DNA of 7,969 nucleotides from CAZIKB01 sp964539665 (GTDB taxonomy: Bacteria > Zhuqueibacterota > Zhuqueibacteria > Oceanimicrobiales > Oceanimicrobiaceae): positions 1-7,969 of the forward strand of contig CAZIKB010000197.1 of the NCBI GenBank assembly GCA_964539665.1. The letters are read 5' to 3'. Each line of letters starts with the position of its first letter. Position 1 is the first letter of the stretch. Below the pieces are notes generated by a model. The model ran no database searches, was not told where the DNA came from, and saw nothing but the letters and a program-made list of their open reading frames with translations. The position numbers and the translations under genes were made by a program. Positions 1 to 5,828 of this stretch are shown here, one piece after another.

Positions 1-544
1 CAGCGTCTGCTAATTGGAAGCTTTCTTGAAATAATTCACTCAATCGCTGGTCCAAAAGCTCCTCGGAATCAACTGGTGAATAATAGCTCATCTCATGGGA
101 GACGGTGTAGATTGCCTCCGAGCCTTTTGGAAAAACCTCAGCCTCAAGCACGAGTTTTCCTCTGGAAACAGTTTTAAAGTAATTGGCAAGCGCTGTTAGT
201 TGATGCTCAAAATAAGTCAAATCATGAGGAGGGCCATCAATGAGAAGCTCTGATGAAGACGAAAGATCAAATTTCCCATTGCCAGAAGTGAAACTATCAT
301 CATCTTCCTGAAATTCTACACGAATTGCCACGATTCGTAGTGTATCAGGGGCCAGTCTCTGACTACTCTGGTTTTGAAATAAATTTGAGGCGCGGACAGC
401 AGGAGGGCCAATGCCTAATAGATCACGGTTTGAGATACCGCTCTTTCGCAGTTTCACGGGCACTTTTTGACCAGAAAAAAGAGGCTGGCAAATCGCAGCC
501 AGAAATATCAGGATGAACAACATCGTTATATTTTTTATGGGCAT
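1..544 (-). CDS. Secreted protein with M6-metalloprotease-like N-terminal region (partial, 3' end outside window)
   Basis: The frame is open from an ATG at 542-544 to the left window edge and encodes 181 residues without a stop. Residues 1-24 form a signal peptide: basic MPIKN, a hydrophobic stretch from about residue 7 to 19, then a likely cleavage site near LFSGQ. The mature part has a low-complexity linker, then a beta-strand-like segment (LRIVAIRVEFQEDD), an acidic TSGNGKFDL turn, and 'LANYFKTVSRGKLVLEAEVF' followed by YTVSHEMSYYSP. This order resembles the N-terminal region of large secreted M6-like (immune-inhibitor-A-type) peptidases of Bacteroidota-related phyla; I recall it from such proteins and have not searched. 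The zinc site (HExxH) and any type IX sorting domain would lie beyond the edge. No clear Shine-Dalgarno precedes the ATG, and a second in-frame ATG at codon 8 is an alternative start. The gene is surely real; the peptidase assignment is moderate. Confidence 0.72.
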   Translation of the reverse strand, partial: MPIKNITMLFILIFLAAICQPLFSGQKVPVKLRKSGISNRDLLGIGPPAVRASNLFQNQSSQRLAPDTLRIVAIRVEFQEDDDSFTSGNGKFDLSSSSELLIDGPPHDLTYFEHQLTALANYFKTVSRGKLVLEAEVFPKGSEAIYTVSHEMSYYSPVDSEELLDQRLSELFQESFQLADA

Positions 545-848
545 TTTCAATTAAGGGTAATAAGTTAAAAGATCAATTCGATAATCAGCAACAGCTTTAA
601 AATCAATTGGAAATGTTGATTTTTCCATTTTACCGAGCCTGTTAATTGATTTAGCTGAACTGCTTATTTTGCCGAATCAAGGACAGTTTGACTCATACAG
701 GATAAATGAGATTTTTAACATTTTAATAAATTAAATTATAAGGGGTGTTGGGGTTGTCCAAAAAATCCCTAAATGCACTTGTCTTCACCCTTCGACTCCG
801 CTCAGGGTGAAGAATGGCGACTTTTTGGACAGCCTCATATATTTCTAA
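545..848. other. Intergenic region between the porV-like gene and the M6-like gene
   Basis: No coding frame is convincing in this 304-bp spacer. It holds the nested palindrome at 750-836, described separately. It also holds an 8-bp perfect inverted repeat, AAAATCAA (599-606) and TTGATTTT (616-623) with a 9-nt loop, about 55 bp upstream of the M6-like start. That repeat could be an operator, but chance is likely in DNA this AT-rich. The promoter of the M6-like gene probably lies here, but I cannot pick convincing promoter boxes. Confidence 0.5.
750..836. mobile_element. MITE-like nested palindrome, 87 bp
   Basis: Imperfect terminal inverted repeats of 18 bp (750-767 and 819-836) match at 15 of 18 positions and share the core TGTCCAAAAA. 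Inside is a second, perfect 9-bp inverted repeat, CTTCACCCT (783-791) and AGGGTGAAG (804-812), around the loop TCGACTCCGCTC. The termini resemble those of some insertion sequences that I recall starting GGCTGTCC(C/A)AAAA, and the CCCTTCGACTCCGCTCAGGG core is a sequence I recall as dispersed in many genomes. Both points are recollection, not a search. There is no coding capacity, so it would be non-autonomous. No clear target-site duplication is visible. It begins 13 bp after the porV-like stop, so its transcript could also fold into a 3'-end stem that protects or terminates that mRNA. Confidence 0.55.
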
Positions 849-1877
849 TTATTTCCCAATGAGCAAAGAAAAACGCATGGTATCAGAAAGTGGATGCCCC
901 TCAGGCGCTGCAACGTATGCAAAATCAAATTGATAGATTGAATACCGCAATCCAGCTCCAAGTGAGAAGAATTTAACCTTGCCTGCTTCGTCGTGATTGT
1001 AACCTGCCCGTAAGGCAATCAAATCGGCATACCAATATTCTGCGCCAAGATTAAAAATAAAATCATTATTCCCCCAGGCGGTAACCAAAGCCTTGGTTAT
1101 ATCATCAGCGCCATCGGAAGATCTATTTACCAATAATTTATTTACGTCTGCGACAACCGTAAATTTGTTATACTCCTGATCCAAAATTTTATAAGCGAAG
1201 CCTGCTCTTAAATTTGTCGGTATGGGATCAGCTTGTGAAGCGTCAATATAAGTAATCTTAGGACCAAGATTGGAAACATTAAAGCCAAAACTCAGCCTGT
1301 CAATGAATAACTTCTTTTTAAGCAGCCCCAGATCCACAGCAAAGGCAGATGCTATTCCTGTACCTTTCTCTGTTCCTGCGCCAACTTTCGATAAATTACT
1401 GCGAATATATCTTACGTTAAGCCCTACCCCAAAATTTTCAGAAAGAAGGGTTGCATAGGAAAGAGAGATAGCCCATTCATTGCTATTAAATGTTCCTTCT
1501 GGTTCCGGACTGGTCGAAGTTATTATTTGCTCACCTAAATTCAGATAAGTAACATTTATGCCCACCGTACCCAGGCCTTCAACGGATTGGCGATAGGCGC
1601 CAAATAGATAGTACAAATCTTCCAGGTTAAACTGTGGAAGCCATTTTGCATACATAGACGTGAATTGCTTTCCCTCCTGAAACGCCATACCGGCTGGATT
1701 CCAATAAATTGCCGAAACATCATCTGAAAGGGCGACAAAGGCTTCGCCCATACCAGCCGCACGCGCGTGTGGGGAAATCAGTAAAAACAGTAAAGCTGCT
1801 TCACTTACTGCAAACACGTTTGATACTGCAAAAAGCAAAACCAAAAAGAGCGTTACAAACGTGGTGATTTTTTTCAT
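849..1877 (-). CDS. PorV/PorQ-family outer-membrane beta-barrel protein (type IX secretion associated)
   Basis: This 342-residue protein starts with a signal peptide (MKKITTFVTL, then a hydrophobic core, likely cleaved after VFA at residue 23). The hallmark follows at about residues 37-64: HARAAGMGEAFVALSDD, then SAIYWNPAGMA, the conserved N-terminal block of the PorV/PorQ branch of the FadL-like barrels. The remainder is alternating amphipathic strands with a last strand (MRFSLLIGK) at the C-terminus, as expected for an outer-membrane barrel. PorV (LptO) delivers type IX cargo from the translocon to the surface attachment complex; related paralogues are common in Bacteroidota-like phyla and not all have known roles, so no symbol is given. 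A longer frame opens with TTG at 1890-1892, but the ATG at 1877 follows a canonical GGAGG and is preferred. Downstream lies a likely secreted peptidase-like protein, a plausible cargo. Confidence 0.85.
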   Translation of the reverse strand: MKKITTFVTLFLVLLFAVSNVFAVSEAALLFLLISPHARAAGMGEAFVALSDDVSAIYWNPAGMAFQEGKQFTSMYAKWLPQFNLEDLYYLFGAYRQSVEGLGTVGINVTYLNLGEQIITSTSPEPEGTFNSNEWAISLSYATLLSENFGVGLNVRYIRSNLSKVGAGTEKGTGIASAFAVDLGLLKKKLFIDRLSFGFNVSNLGPKITYIDASQADPIPTNLRAGFAYKILDQEYNKFTVVADVNKLLVNRSSDGADDITKALVTAWGNNDFIFNLGAEYWYADLIALRAGYNHDEAGKVKFFSLGAGLRYSIYQFDFAYVAAPEGHPLSDTMRFSLLIGK

Positions 1878-1885
1878 GATTAGTA

Positions 1886-1890
1886 CCTCC
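1886..1890 (-). promoter_or_regulatory. Ribosome binding site deciding the porV-like start
   Basis: GGAGG on the minus strand lies 8 nt before the ATG at 1875-1877. It overlaps the alternative in-frame TTG at 1890-1892, which has no comparable site upstream. This fixes the start at 1877 and removes five residues (MEVLI) from the longest frame. Confidence 0.85.
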
Positions 1891-1935
1891 AAATATAATA
1901 TTATATTACTGTTTTTTAAATTTGGAATTGGGTCT

Positions 1936-2002
1936 AAAAATAAAAAATCGAATGCTAAGGCTTTTTGATTCTACTTTCAGCAGAACCACCTTTGAACATT
2001 CG
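1936..2002 (-). terminator. Intrinsic-terminator-like stem with U-rich tract upstream of the porV-like gene
   Basis: The stacked stem bounded by CGAATG (2002-1997) and CATTCG (1954-1949) is followed on the minus strand by A, six Ts, A and five Ts (1948-1936). That has the architecture of a rho-independent terminator and works only in the minus direction; the plus-strand side has no T run. It ends about 60 nt before the porV-like start. Transcription arriving from upstream would therefore be stopped, or conditionally stopped, before that gene. Its lower stem is short and interrupted, so its strength is uncertain. Confidence 0.45.
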
Positions 2003-2132
2003 GGCTCAATGCCCATACCATCAGTTCGTTTAAAGGAGCCAGGCATATAATTTTAAGTTTAAAAAATTATCTTAAAATATATAAATCAAAGACACAGTAT
2101 ATTAATTAAACCCAAAACCTTTAACGAACTTG
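1936..2132 (-). ncRNA. Candidate structured RNA or leader upstream of the porV-like gene
   Basis: Read on the minus strand, this block can form several stems in order. AGTTCGTTAAAGG (2130-2118) pairs with CCTTTAAACGAACT (2036-2023), with one bulged base. GGGC (2014-2011) pairs with GCCC (2005-2002) around a 5-nt loop. CGAATG (2002-1997) pairs with CATTCG (1954-1949), enclosing AAGGT (1992-1988) with GCCTT (1961-1957) and a 9-bp hairpin, GGTTCTGCT (1987-1979) with AGTAGAATC (1975-1967), including two G-U pairs, around a GAA loop. A U-rich tract follows directly (1948-1936). GGCTC (2040-2036) could instead pair with GAGCC (2007-2003), giving a mutually exclusive fold. The stem-loop part is less AT-rich than its flanks. 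I match it to no riboswitch or RNA family I know. It could be an attenuating 5' leader, a free small RNA ending at the U tract, or a dispersed repeat. Boundaries and transcription are inferred. Confidence 0.4.
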
Positions 2133-2478
2133 TATAAGCTATCTCCTAAACTTTTAATAATTGTTCAAAAATATAAGTATTTAATTTATTTTTGTCAAGA
2201 AATTTTTATTTTAAATTAATATCGGTTTCCTGTTAATTAACTTTACCACAATATCGGTCATGAAGGAAAATGCTAACCTTTTATTAAAACAATATTTAGC
2301 CTGACAATTTTAAGACTGCTTAACTCAATTAACATGCATGCAACTCTCACTTTACAAAAAGGCTAACTTTTGATTTGAACAATTACAATTTTCGTGCCAG
2401 CTTACAAAACAATATGCAAGTCGCTTCATAAGTTACAAATTCACAGCATATTATGACCATTATATAAAAGAACTGTAA
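2133..2478. other. AT-rich non-coding spacer
   Basis: No credible coding frame or known RNA is seen on either strand. Weak structure includes a 9-bp direct repeat AATATCGGT (2218-2226 and 2250-2258, offset 32 bp). There is also an imperfect direct repeat of about 23 bp starting with GCTAAC (2272 and 2362, offset 90 bp) and containing GAACAAT/AAACAAT. These could be regulatory sites or remnants of decayed repeats, but AT richness makes chance similarity likely. A promoter for the downstream structured RNA or the porV-like gene may be here; no boxes stand out. Confidence 0.4.
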
Positions 2479-2521
2479 ACATAATTGAAATAATAAGTGC
2501 TGGTTTGAATTTCAATTATGT
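2479..2521 (-). terminator. Inverted repeat after gcvH, possible terminator
   Basis: A perfect 13-bp inverted repeat, ACATAATTGAAAT (2479-2491) and ATTTCAATTATGT (2509-2521), has a 17-nt loop and begins 26 bp after the gcvH stop. On the minus strand it is followed by a broken T-rich stretch (TTTACAGTTCTTTT). The stem is AT-rich and the loop long, so it is a weak intrinsic terminator at best; it may instead be a protein-binding palindrome or an mRNA 3'-end stabiliser. Confidence 0.4.
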
Positions 2522-2547
2522 ATCATGGCGTGACAAATCAAACTGAA

Positions 2548-2925
2548 TTAAGAAATTTGTGTGCGATAATCCTCTGCTGATAGTAATTTGTCAAGCTCAG
2601 ACTCGCTTGAAATTTTCAATTTCATTATCCAGCCATCGCTGTACGGATTTGTATTAATAAGATCTGGCTGCTCTTCAAGTAACTCATTCACTTCAATAAT
2701 TTCTCCACTAAGCGGAGCGAAAAGATCTGATACAGCTTTAACCGCTTCAATGGTACCAAAAGGCTGCATATATTCTGTAGTGTCCCCTGCTTTTGGAAGT
2801 TCGACATAAACAATATCGCCTAATTCACTTTGAGCATAATCTGTGATACCTATAGTTGCAATATCATCCTTAATTGCAATCCACTCATGTTCTGAGGTAT
2901 ACCTTAATTCCTCAGGTGTTTCCAT
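2548..2925 (-). CDS. gcvH: Glycine cleavage system H protein (lipoyl carrier)
   Basis: The 125-residue product matches the whole H-protein family in length and order. It starts ELRYTSEHEWIAI, continues IGITDYAQSELGDIVYVELP, then has the lipoylation loop FGTIEAVKAVSD with the modified lysine at Lys63, then PLSGEIIEVN and a C-terminal NTNPYSDGWIMKLK segment. H protein carries the aminomethyl intermediate on a lipoyl arm between the P, T and L proteins of the cytoplasmic glycine cleavage system; in some organisms it is also a lipoyl relay for other lipoylated complexes. The ATG at 2923-2925 has AAAGGAG 7 nt upstream. It starts 44 bp after accC, suggesting cotranscription. No gcvT or gcvP is nearby, so the rest of the system must be encoded elsewhere or this copy serves another lipoylation role. 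Confidence 0.95.
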   Translation of the reverse strand: METPEELRYTSEHEWIAIKDDIATIGITDYAQSELGDIVYVELPKAGDTTEYMQPFGTIEAVKAVSDLFAPLSGEIIEVNELLEEQPDLINTNPYSDGWIMKLKISSESELDKLLSAEDYRTQIS

Positions 2926-2969
2926 AGTATTTCTCCTTTATCCAACTATTTATGTTAATATACCTATTT

Positions 2970-4325
2970 TTACACGCTATTTGGGAATAACTTATCCTGG
3001 AATTTTTCAACAAATTTTGTGTCAAAATTCCCGGCAATGAAATCGCGATTCTCCAGAACCATTTGATGAAATGGAACAGTTGTAAAGATACCCTCAACGA
3101 CGAATTCTTCCAGGCAGCGGCTCATTCTAACTATTGCCTCTTCCCTGTTTTTACCATGCGTAATAACTTTTGCAATTAAAGAATCATAAAATGGCGGAAT
3201 CACATAATGTGCATAAGCATGGGTATCTACCCGTACACCCGGTCCACCAGGGACATGAAAACTTGTAATTTTACCCGGGGATGGTCTGAAATTTTTGGCA
3301 GGATTTTCGGCATTTATTCTGCACTCAATTGCATGTCCGCGCATTTTATAGTCTTTATTCCACTCAAATTTCCGGCCCCCGGCAATCTCAATTTGTTTTT
3401 TAATCAAGTCCGTACCGAAAACCGCCTCTGTTACTGGATGCTCAACCTGAATTCGGGTGTTCATTTCCATAAAGTAAAATTGTTCATTTTCATACAGAAA
3501 TTCAACGGTTCCGGCGCTTTCATAATTTACCGACCTGGCGCCGCTGATGGCTGCCTCTGACATTTTTTTCCTGATTTCGGGTGTTATAGCGGGCGAGGGA
3601 GATTCTTCGATCAATTTTTGATGTTTTCTTTGAATGGAACATTCTCTTTCTCCCAGGGCAATTATATTTCCGTGAGAATCGCCAAGAATTTGCACTTCGA
3701 TATGCCGAGACCTTTCAAAGTATTTCTCCAAATATAAATCCGGATTCCCGAATCCCGTTTCAGCCTCGGTTCGAGCCATATCAAAAGCGGTTTCCAAATC
3801 GTTCAAATCTCTGACGATGCGCATACCCCGACCACCGCCGCCGGCAGAGGCTTTAATAATCACGGGTAAACCAATTGCACTTGCAAGTTCTTTTGCCTCA
3901 TTTTTACTTTTTAGAATCCCCTCGCTGCCGGGGATCACAGGCACACCTGCGCTTTTCATAGTTTTCTTAGCAAAAGACTTATTCCCCATTTTATCGAGCA
4001 TTTCGGGAGAAGGGCCGATGAATTTCATATTACACGAGGCACAGACTTCAGCAAAATGCGCATTTTCTGCAAGAAATCCATAGCCGGGATGAATGGCTTC
4101 TGAATTTGTTACTTCAGCAGCGCTAATTATCCGAGGTATTTGCAAATAGCTCTGGCTGCTCGGCGCCGGACCAATGCAGACCACCTCATCAGCAAATCGC
4201 ACATGCAGAGAATCTGCGTCAGCTTCGGAGTAAACTGCTACTGTTGCGATATCTAATTCTTTGCATGCTCGAATTACACGTAGCGCTATCTCACCCCGAT
4301 TTGCAATTAAAACTTTTTTAAACAA
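2970..4325 (-). CDS. accC: Biotin carboxylase subunit of acetyl-CoA carboxylase
   Basis: This 451-residue protein carboxylates biotin on the carrier protein using ATP and bicarbonate, the first half-reaction of malonyl-CoA synthesis. It has the N-terminal fold (FKKVLIANRGEIALRVIRAC), IHPGYGFLAEN (78-88), the ATP-grasp glycine-rich loop KASAGGGGRGM (158-168), HIEVQILGD (208-216), ERECSIQRKHQKLIEE (227-241, nucleotide and bicarbonate site), metal-binding Glu275 and Glu287 with MEMNTRIQVEHPVTE (286-300), and the catalytic-arginine block ECRINAE (334-340). Length equals typical bacterial AccC (about 450), with no carrier or carboxyltransferase domain fused. The start is TTG at 4323-4325; GAGGAA lies 5 nt upstream and the resulting N-terminus matches the family, so no earlier ATG is needed. 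It follows accB by 45 bp, the usual accB-accC order. Alternative: the carboxylase subunit of a propionyl-CoA or pyruvate carboxylase, less likely given this accB. Confidence 0.95.
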   Translation of the reverse strand: MFKKVLIANRGEIALRVIRACKELDIATVAVYSEADADSLHVRFADEVVCIGPAPSSQSYLQIPRIISAAEVTNSEAIHPGYGFLAENAHFAEVCASCNMKFIGPSPEMLDKMGNKSFAKKTMKSAGVPVIPGSEGILKSKNEAKELASAIGLPVIIKASAGGGGRGMRIVRDLNDLETAFDMARTEAETGFGNPDLYLEKYFERSRHIEVQILGDSHGNIIALGERECSIQRKHQKLIEESPSPAITPEIRKKMSEAAISGARSVNYESAGTVEFLYENEQFYFMEMNTRIQVEHPVTEAVFGTDLIKKQIEIAGGRKFEWNKDYKMRGHAIECRINAENPAKNFRPSPGKITSFHVPGGPGVRVDTHAYAHYVIPPFYDSLIAKVITHGKNREEAIVRMSRCLEEFVVEGIFTTVPFHQMVLENRDFIAGNFDTKFVEKFQDKLFPNSV

Positions 4326-4330
4326 AAATA

Positions 4331-4336
4331 TTCCTC
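4331..4336 (-). promoter_or_regulatory. Ribosome binding site supporting the TTG start of accC
   Basis: GAGGAA on the minus strand lies 5 nt before the TTG codon at 4323-4325. There is no in-frame ATG nearby that would give the conserved N-terminus, so this site decides the start. Confidence 0.75.
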
Positions 4337-4370
4337 GAAATGATTAATGGTGTAGAATCCTGTGTTCAGG

Positions 4371-4856
4371 TTAAGTAGTTTTAACTCGAAAAAGAGGTTG
4401 ATTGTATTCAACAGGTTGCCCATCTTCTACAAGAATTTCAATTATTAGGCCATTATATTCTGACTCAATTTCATTCATGAGTTTCATAGCTTCTATAATA
4501 CACAAAACCTGCCCCTTTTTAAAGGTTTGATTAACATCAATATATGGAGAGGCATCAGGAGCTGGCGCTCGATAAAGAGTACCAACCATTGGAGCTTTAA
4601 TTACTATCGAGTCTTTACTATCAGCTTCAGGTTTATGTTCAACAGGTTTTTCTTTTTTATGTGAATCTACAGGCTGTTGGGCCGTTTGAGGCGCAGGTGC
4701 AGAAGAAATATGCTCGATGGCAGAATTTGCTAACATGTTTGAATTTTGAGGAAATTTGGAAATTTTAATGGTTTTCCCCCAGCGTGATATTTCCAACTCA
4801 CTTATATTGCTTTCTTCCACTATTTTTACTAATCGTCTGATTTGGTCTTCTTTCAT
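4371..4856 (-). CDS. accB: Biotin carboxyl carrier protein of acetyl-CoA carboxylase
   Basis: This 161-residue protein is the biotin-bearing swinging arm that moves CO2 from AccC to the carboxyltransferase. An N-terminal helical segment (residues 1-35, ending WGKTIKISK) docks the carboxylase in the family. It is followed by a flexible Pro/Ala/Lys-rich linker (about 36-82) and a C-terminal biotinyl domain (84-160). The domain shows APMVGTLYRAPAPDASPYI, including the 'thumb' segment that separates acetyl-CoA carboxylase carriers from other biotinyl domains, and the biotinylation motif IEAMKLMNEIE with Lys125; the usual EAMKM is EAMKL here. The ATG at 4854-4856 has GGAAGG very close upstream (about 3 nt). 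accC follows 45 bp downstream. The 73-bp gap after the DUF547 gene may hold an internal promoter, but none is clear. Confidence 0.95.
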   Translation of the reverse strand: MKEDQIRRLVKIVEESNISELEISRWGKTIKISKFPQNSNMLANSAIEHISSAPAPQTAQQPVDSHKKEKPVEHKPEADSKDSIVIKAPMVGTLYRAPAPDASPYIDVNQTFKKGQVLCIIEAMKLMNEIESEYNGLIIEILVEDGQPVEYNQPLFRVKTT

Positions 4857-4929
4857 AACCTTCCCTATCGTTCTCCGGGTTGAATTGGCTTTAATGGATG
4901 TGAATAAAACACAATAATATAACCGAAAT

Positions 4930-5760
4930 TCAATAAAAAGTCAACTCATTTTTTTCGTTCAAAGCCCAATCATAATCCGTGTATTTTATATTGATCTTAT
5001 TTCTATTCATTCGAATATATTCAGCTCGCTTATTCTCCAGAAATTGGCTGACATAATCTAAAACATCCTGACCGTTCTTCTTAAAGTCGCCCGAAAACCA
5101 TTTGAAAATTTTAGATAAATATACCACATTATTCTCAAAATCAAATCGATTTTTATTTTCCTGGCTCAAAAAAGTGCGGGCTTGCTCATTCAACTGCTCA
5201 TCAAGTGTATTGGTCTCATAAGCCTCAGCTCGTAAAGAAGGACAACTTTTTGCCGCACAAACCAAAGCGAAATGAATACGTGCATCGCCATAAGGGCGAA
5301 GTAGTTTATGTTCGATAAAATTAAGGGTGTATTTCCTATCATTCAGGTCAATATATTCTTTATCCCAAATAGTTTTTTTGATTATATGAGAAATGTAAAA
5401 TCCCCCGGTGTGTAAATCCGTTATACTTTTTACAGGATAATTATCACATACGACTTTAATGGTAAATGCATTATATACATTAATCCAAAACGAAAGAAAA
5501 TCATCCGCTCTTATCTGATACGGATCGATATTTCTAAGCAGTTCGATGTATTCTTCAAAACGGGGATCTTGTTTGATAGCCTGATAATCTACCATTCCTT
5601 TTTCAACATGGTCACTCAGAACTTCAGTGAAAAGTGTATGATCCACTTGAATGGAGCCTTTTGCTTTTCGCAGAAGTTCTGTATTCTGTGAAGCCGCACA
5701 TGTTGTTAAACTCTGAAAAATAATTAAACATATACATAAGCAGGTGTATTTTAATTTCAT
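4930..5760 (-). CDS. Exported DUF547-domain protein of unknown function
   Basis: The 276-residue product has an N-terminal signal sequence (MKLKYTCLCICLIIFQSLTT followed by CAAS). LTTC is a poor lipobox, so a lipoprotein is possible but not assured. The rest is a DUF547 domain, recognisable by FWINVYNAFTIKVV (91-104), NFIEHKLLR (147-155), ARIHFALVCAAKSCPSLRAEAY (160-181, with Cys168 and Cys173), LSKIFKWFSGDF (215-226) and a final YDWALNE. The domain is widespread in bacteria and in plant proteins. Its conserved Cys and His residues have prompted comparison with papain-like folds, but no biochemical role is established to my knowledge. The ATG at 5758-5760 is preceded by AAAGG at about 7 nt. 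It lies between a peroxidase and accB, all minus strand with short gaps, so it may be cotranscribed with metabolic genes although exported. The family call is firm; the function is unknown. Confidence 0.88.
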   Translation of the reverse strand: MKLKYTCLCICLIIFQSLTTCAASQNTELLRKAKGSIQVDHTLFTEVLSDHVEKGMVDYQAIKQDPRFEEYIELLRNIDPYQIRADDFLSFWINVYNAFTIKVVCDNYPVKSITDLHTGGFYISHIIKKTIWDKEYIDLNDRKYTLNFIEHKLLRPYGDARIHFALVCAAKSCPSLRAEAYETNTLDEQLNEQARTFLSQENKNRFDFENNVVYLSKIFKWFSGDFKKNGQDVLDYVSQFLENKRAEYIRMNRNKINIKYTDYDWALNEKNELTFY

Positions 5761-5800
5761 AAAACTACCTTTTTGAATAAAATAACGCGCTATTTACACC

Positions 5801-5826
5801 TCACAATCCACAATGCACTAATCACT
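5801..5826. repeat. Degenerate 7-bp tandem repeat
   Basis: In the gap between bcp and the DUF547 gene, CAC recurs exactly every 7 bp on the plus strand (5802, 5809, 5816, 5823). On the minus strand the units read GTGATTA, GTGCATT, GTGGATT and GTGAGGT. Short heptameric intergenic repeats of this type are known in several phyla. Only four degenerate units are present, so chance cannot be excluded. Confidence 0.35.
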
Positions 5827-5828
5827 CT

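Noticed and set aside
325..516. A plus-strand frame of 63 codons near the left edge
   Set aside because: It lies opposite the signal-peptide region of the M6-like gene, which has family-like protein features; the plus frame has none.
1556..1762. A minus-strand frame of 68 codons inside the porV-like gene
   Set aside because: It is a different frame over the conserved PorV/PorQ N-terminal block; the product is Trp/Arg-rich and unrecognisable.
1890..1897. TATATTTG on the minus strand, matching the Bacteroidota -7 promoter pattern TAnnTTTG
   Set aside because: It abuts the ribosome binding site, so a start from it would remove or crowd GGAGG; a chance match in AT-rich DNA is more likely.
1906..2046. 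A 46-codon minus-strand reading frame starting MPGSFKRTDG upstream of the porV-like gene
   Set aside because: It has no ribosome binding site, resembles no family I know, and is better explained as a chance frame across the nested RNA stems and U tract in the same interval.
3207..4083. Plus-strand frames of 117 and 88 codons inside accC
   Set aside because: They are antisense to strongly conserved biotin carboxylase sequence and show no domain or ribosome site.
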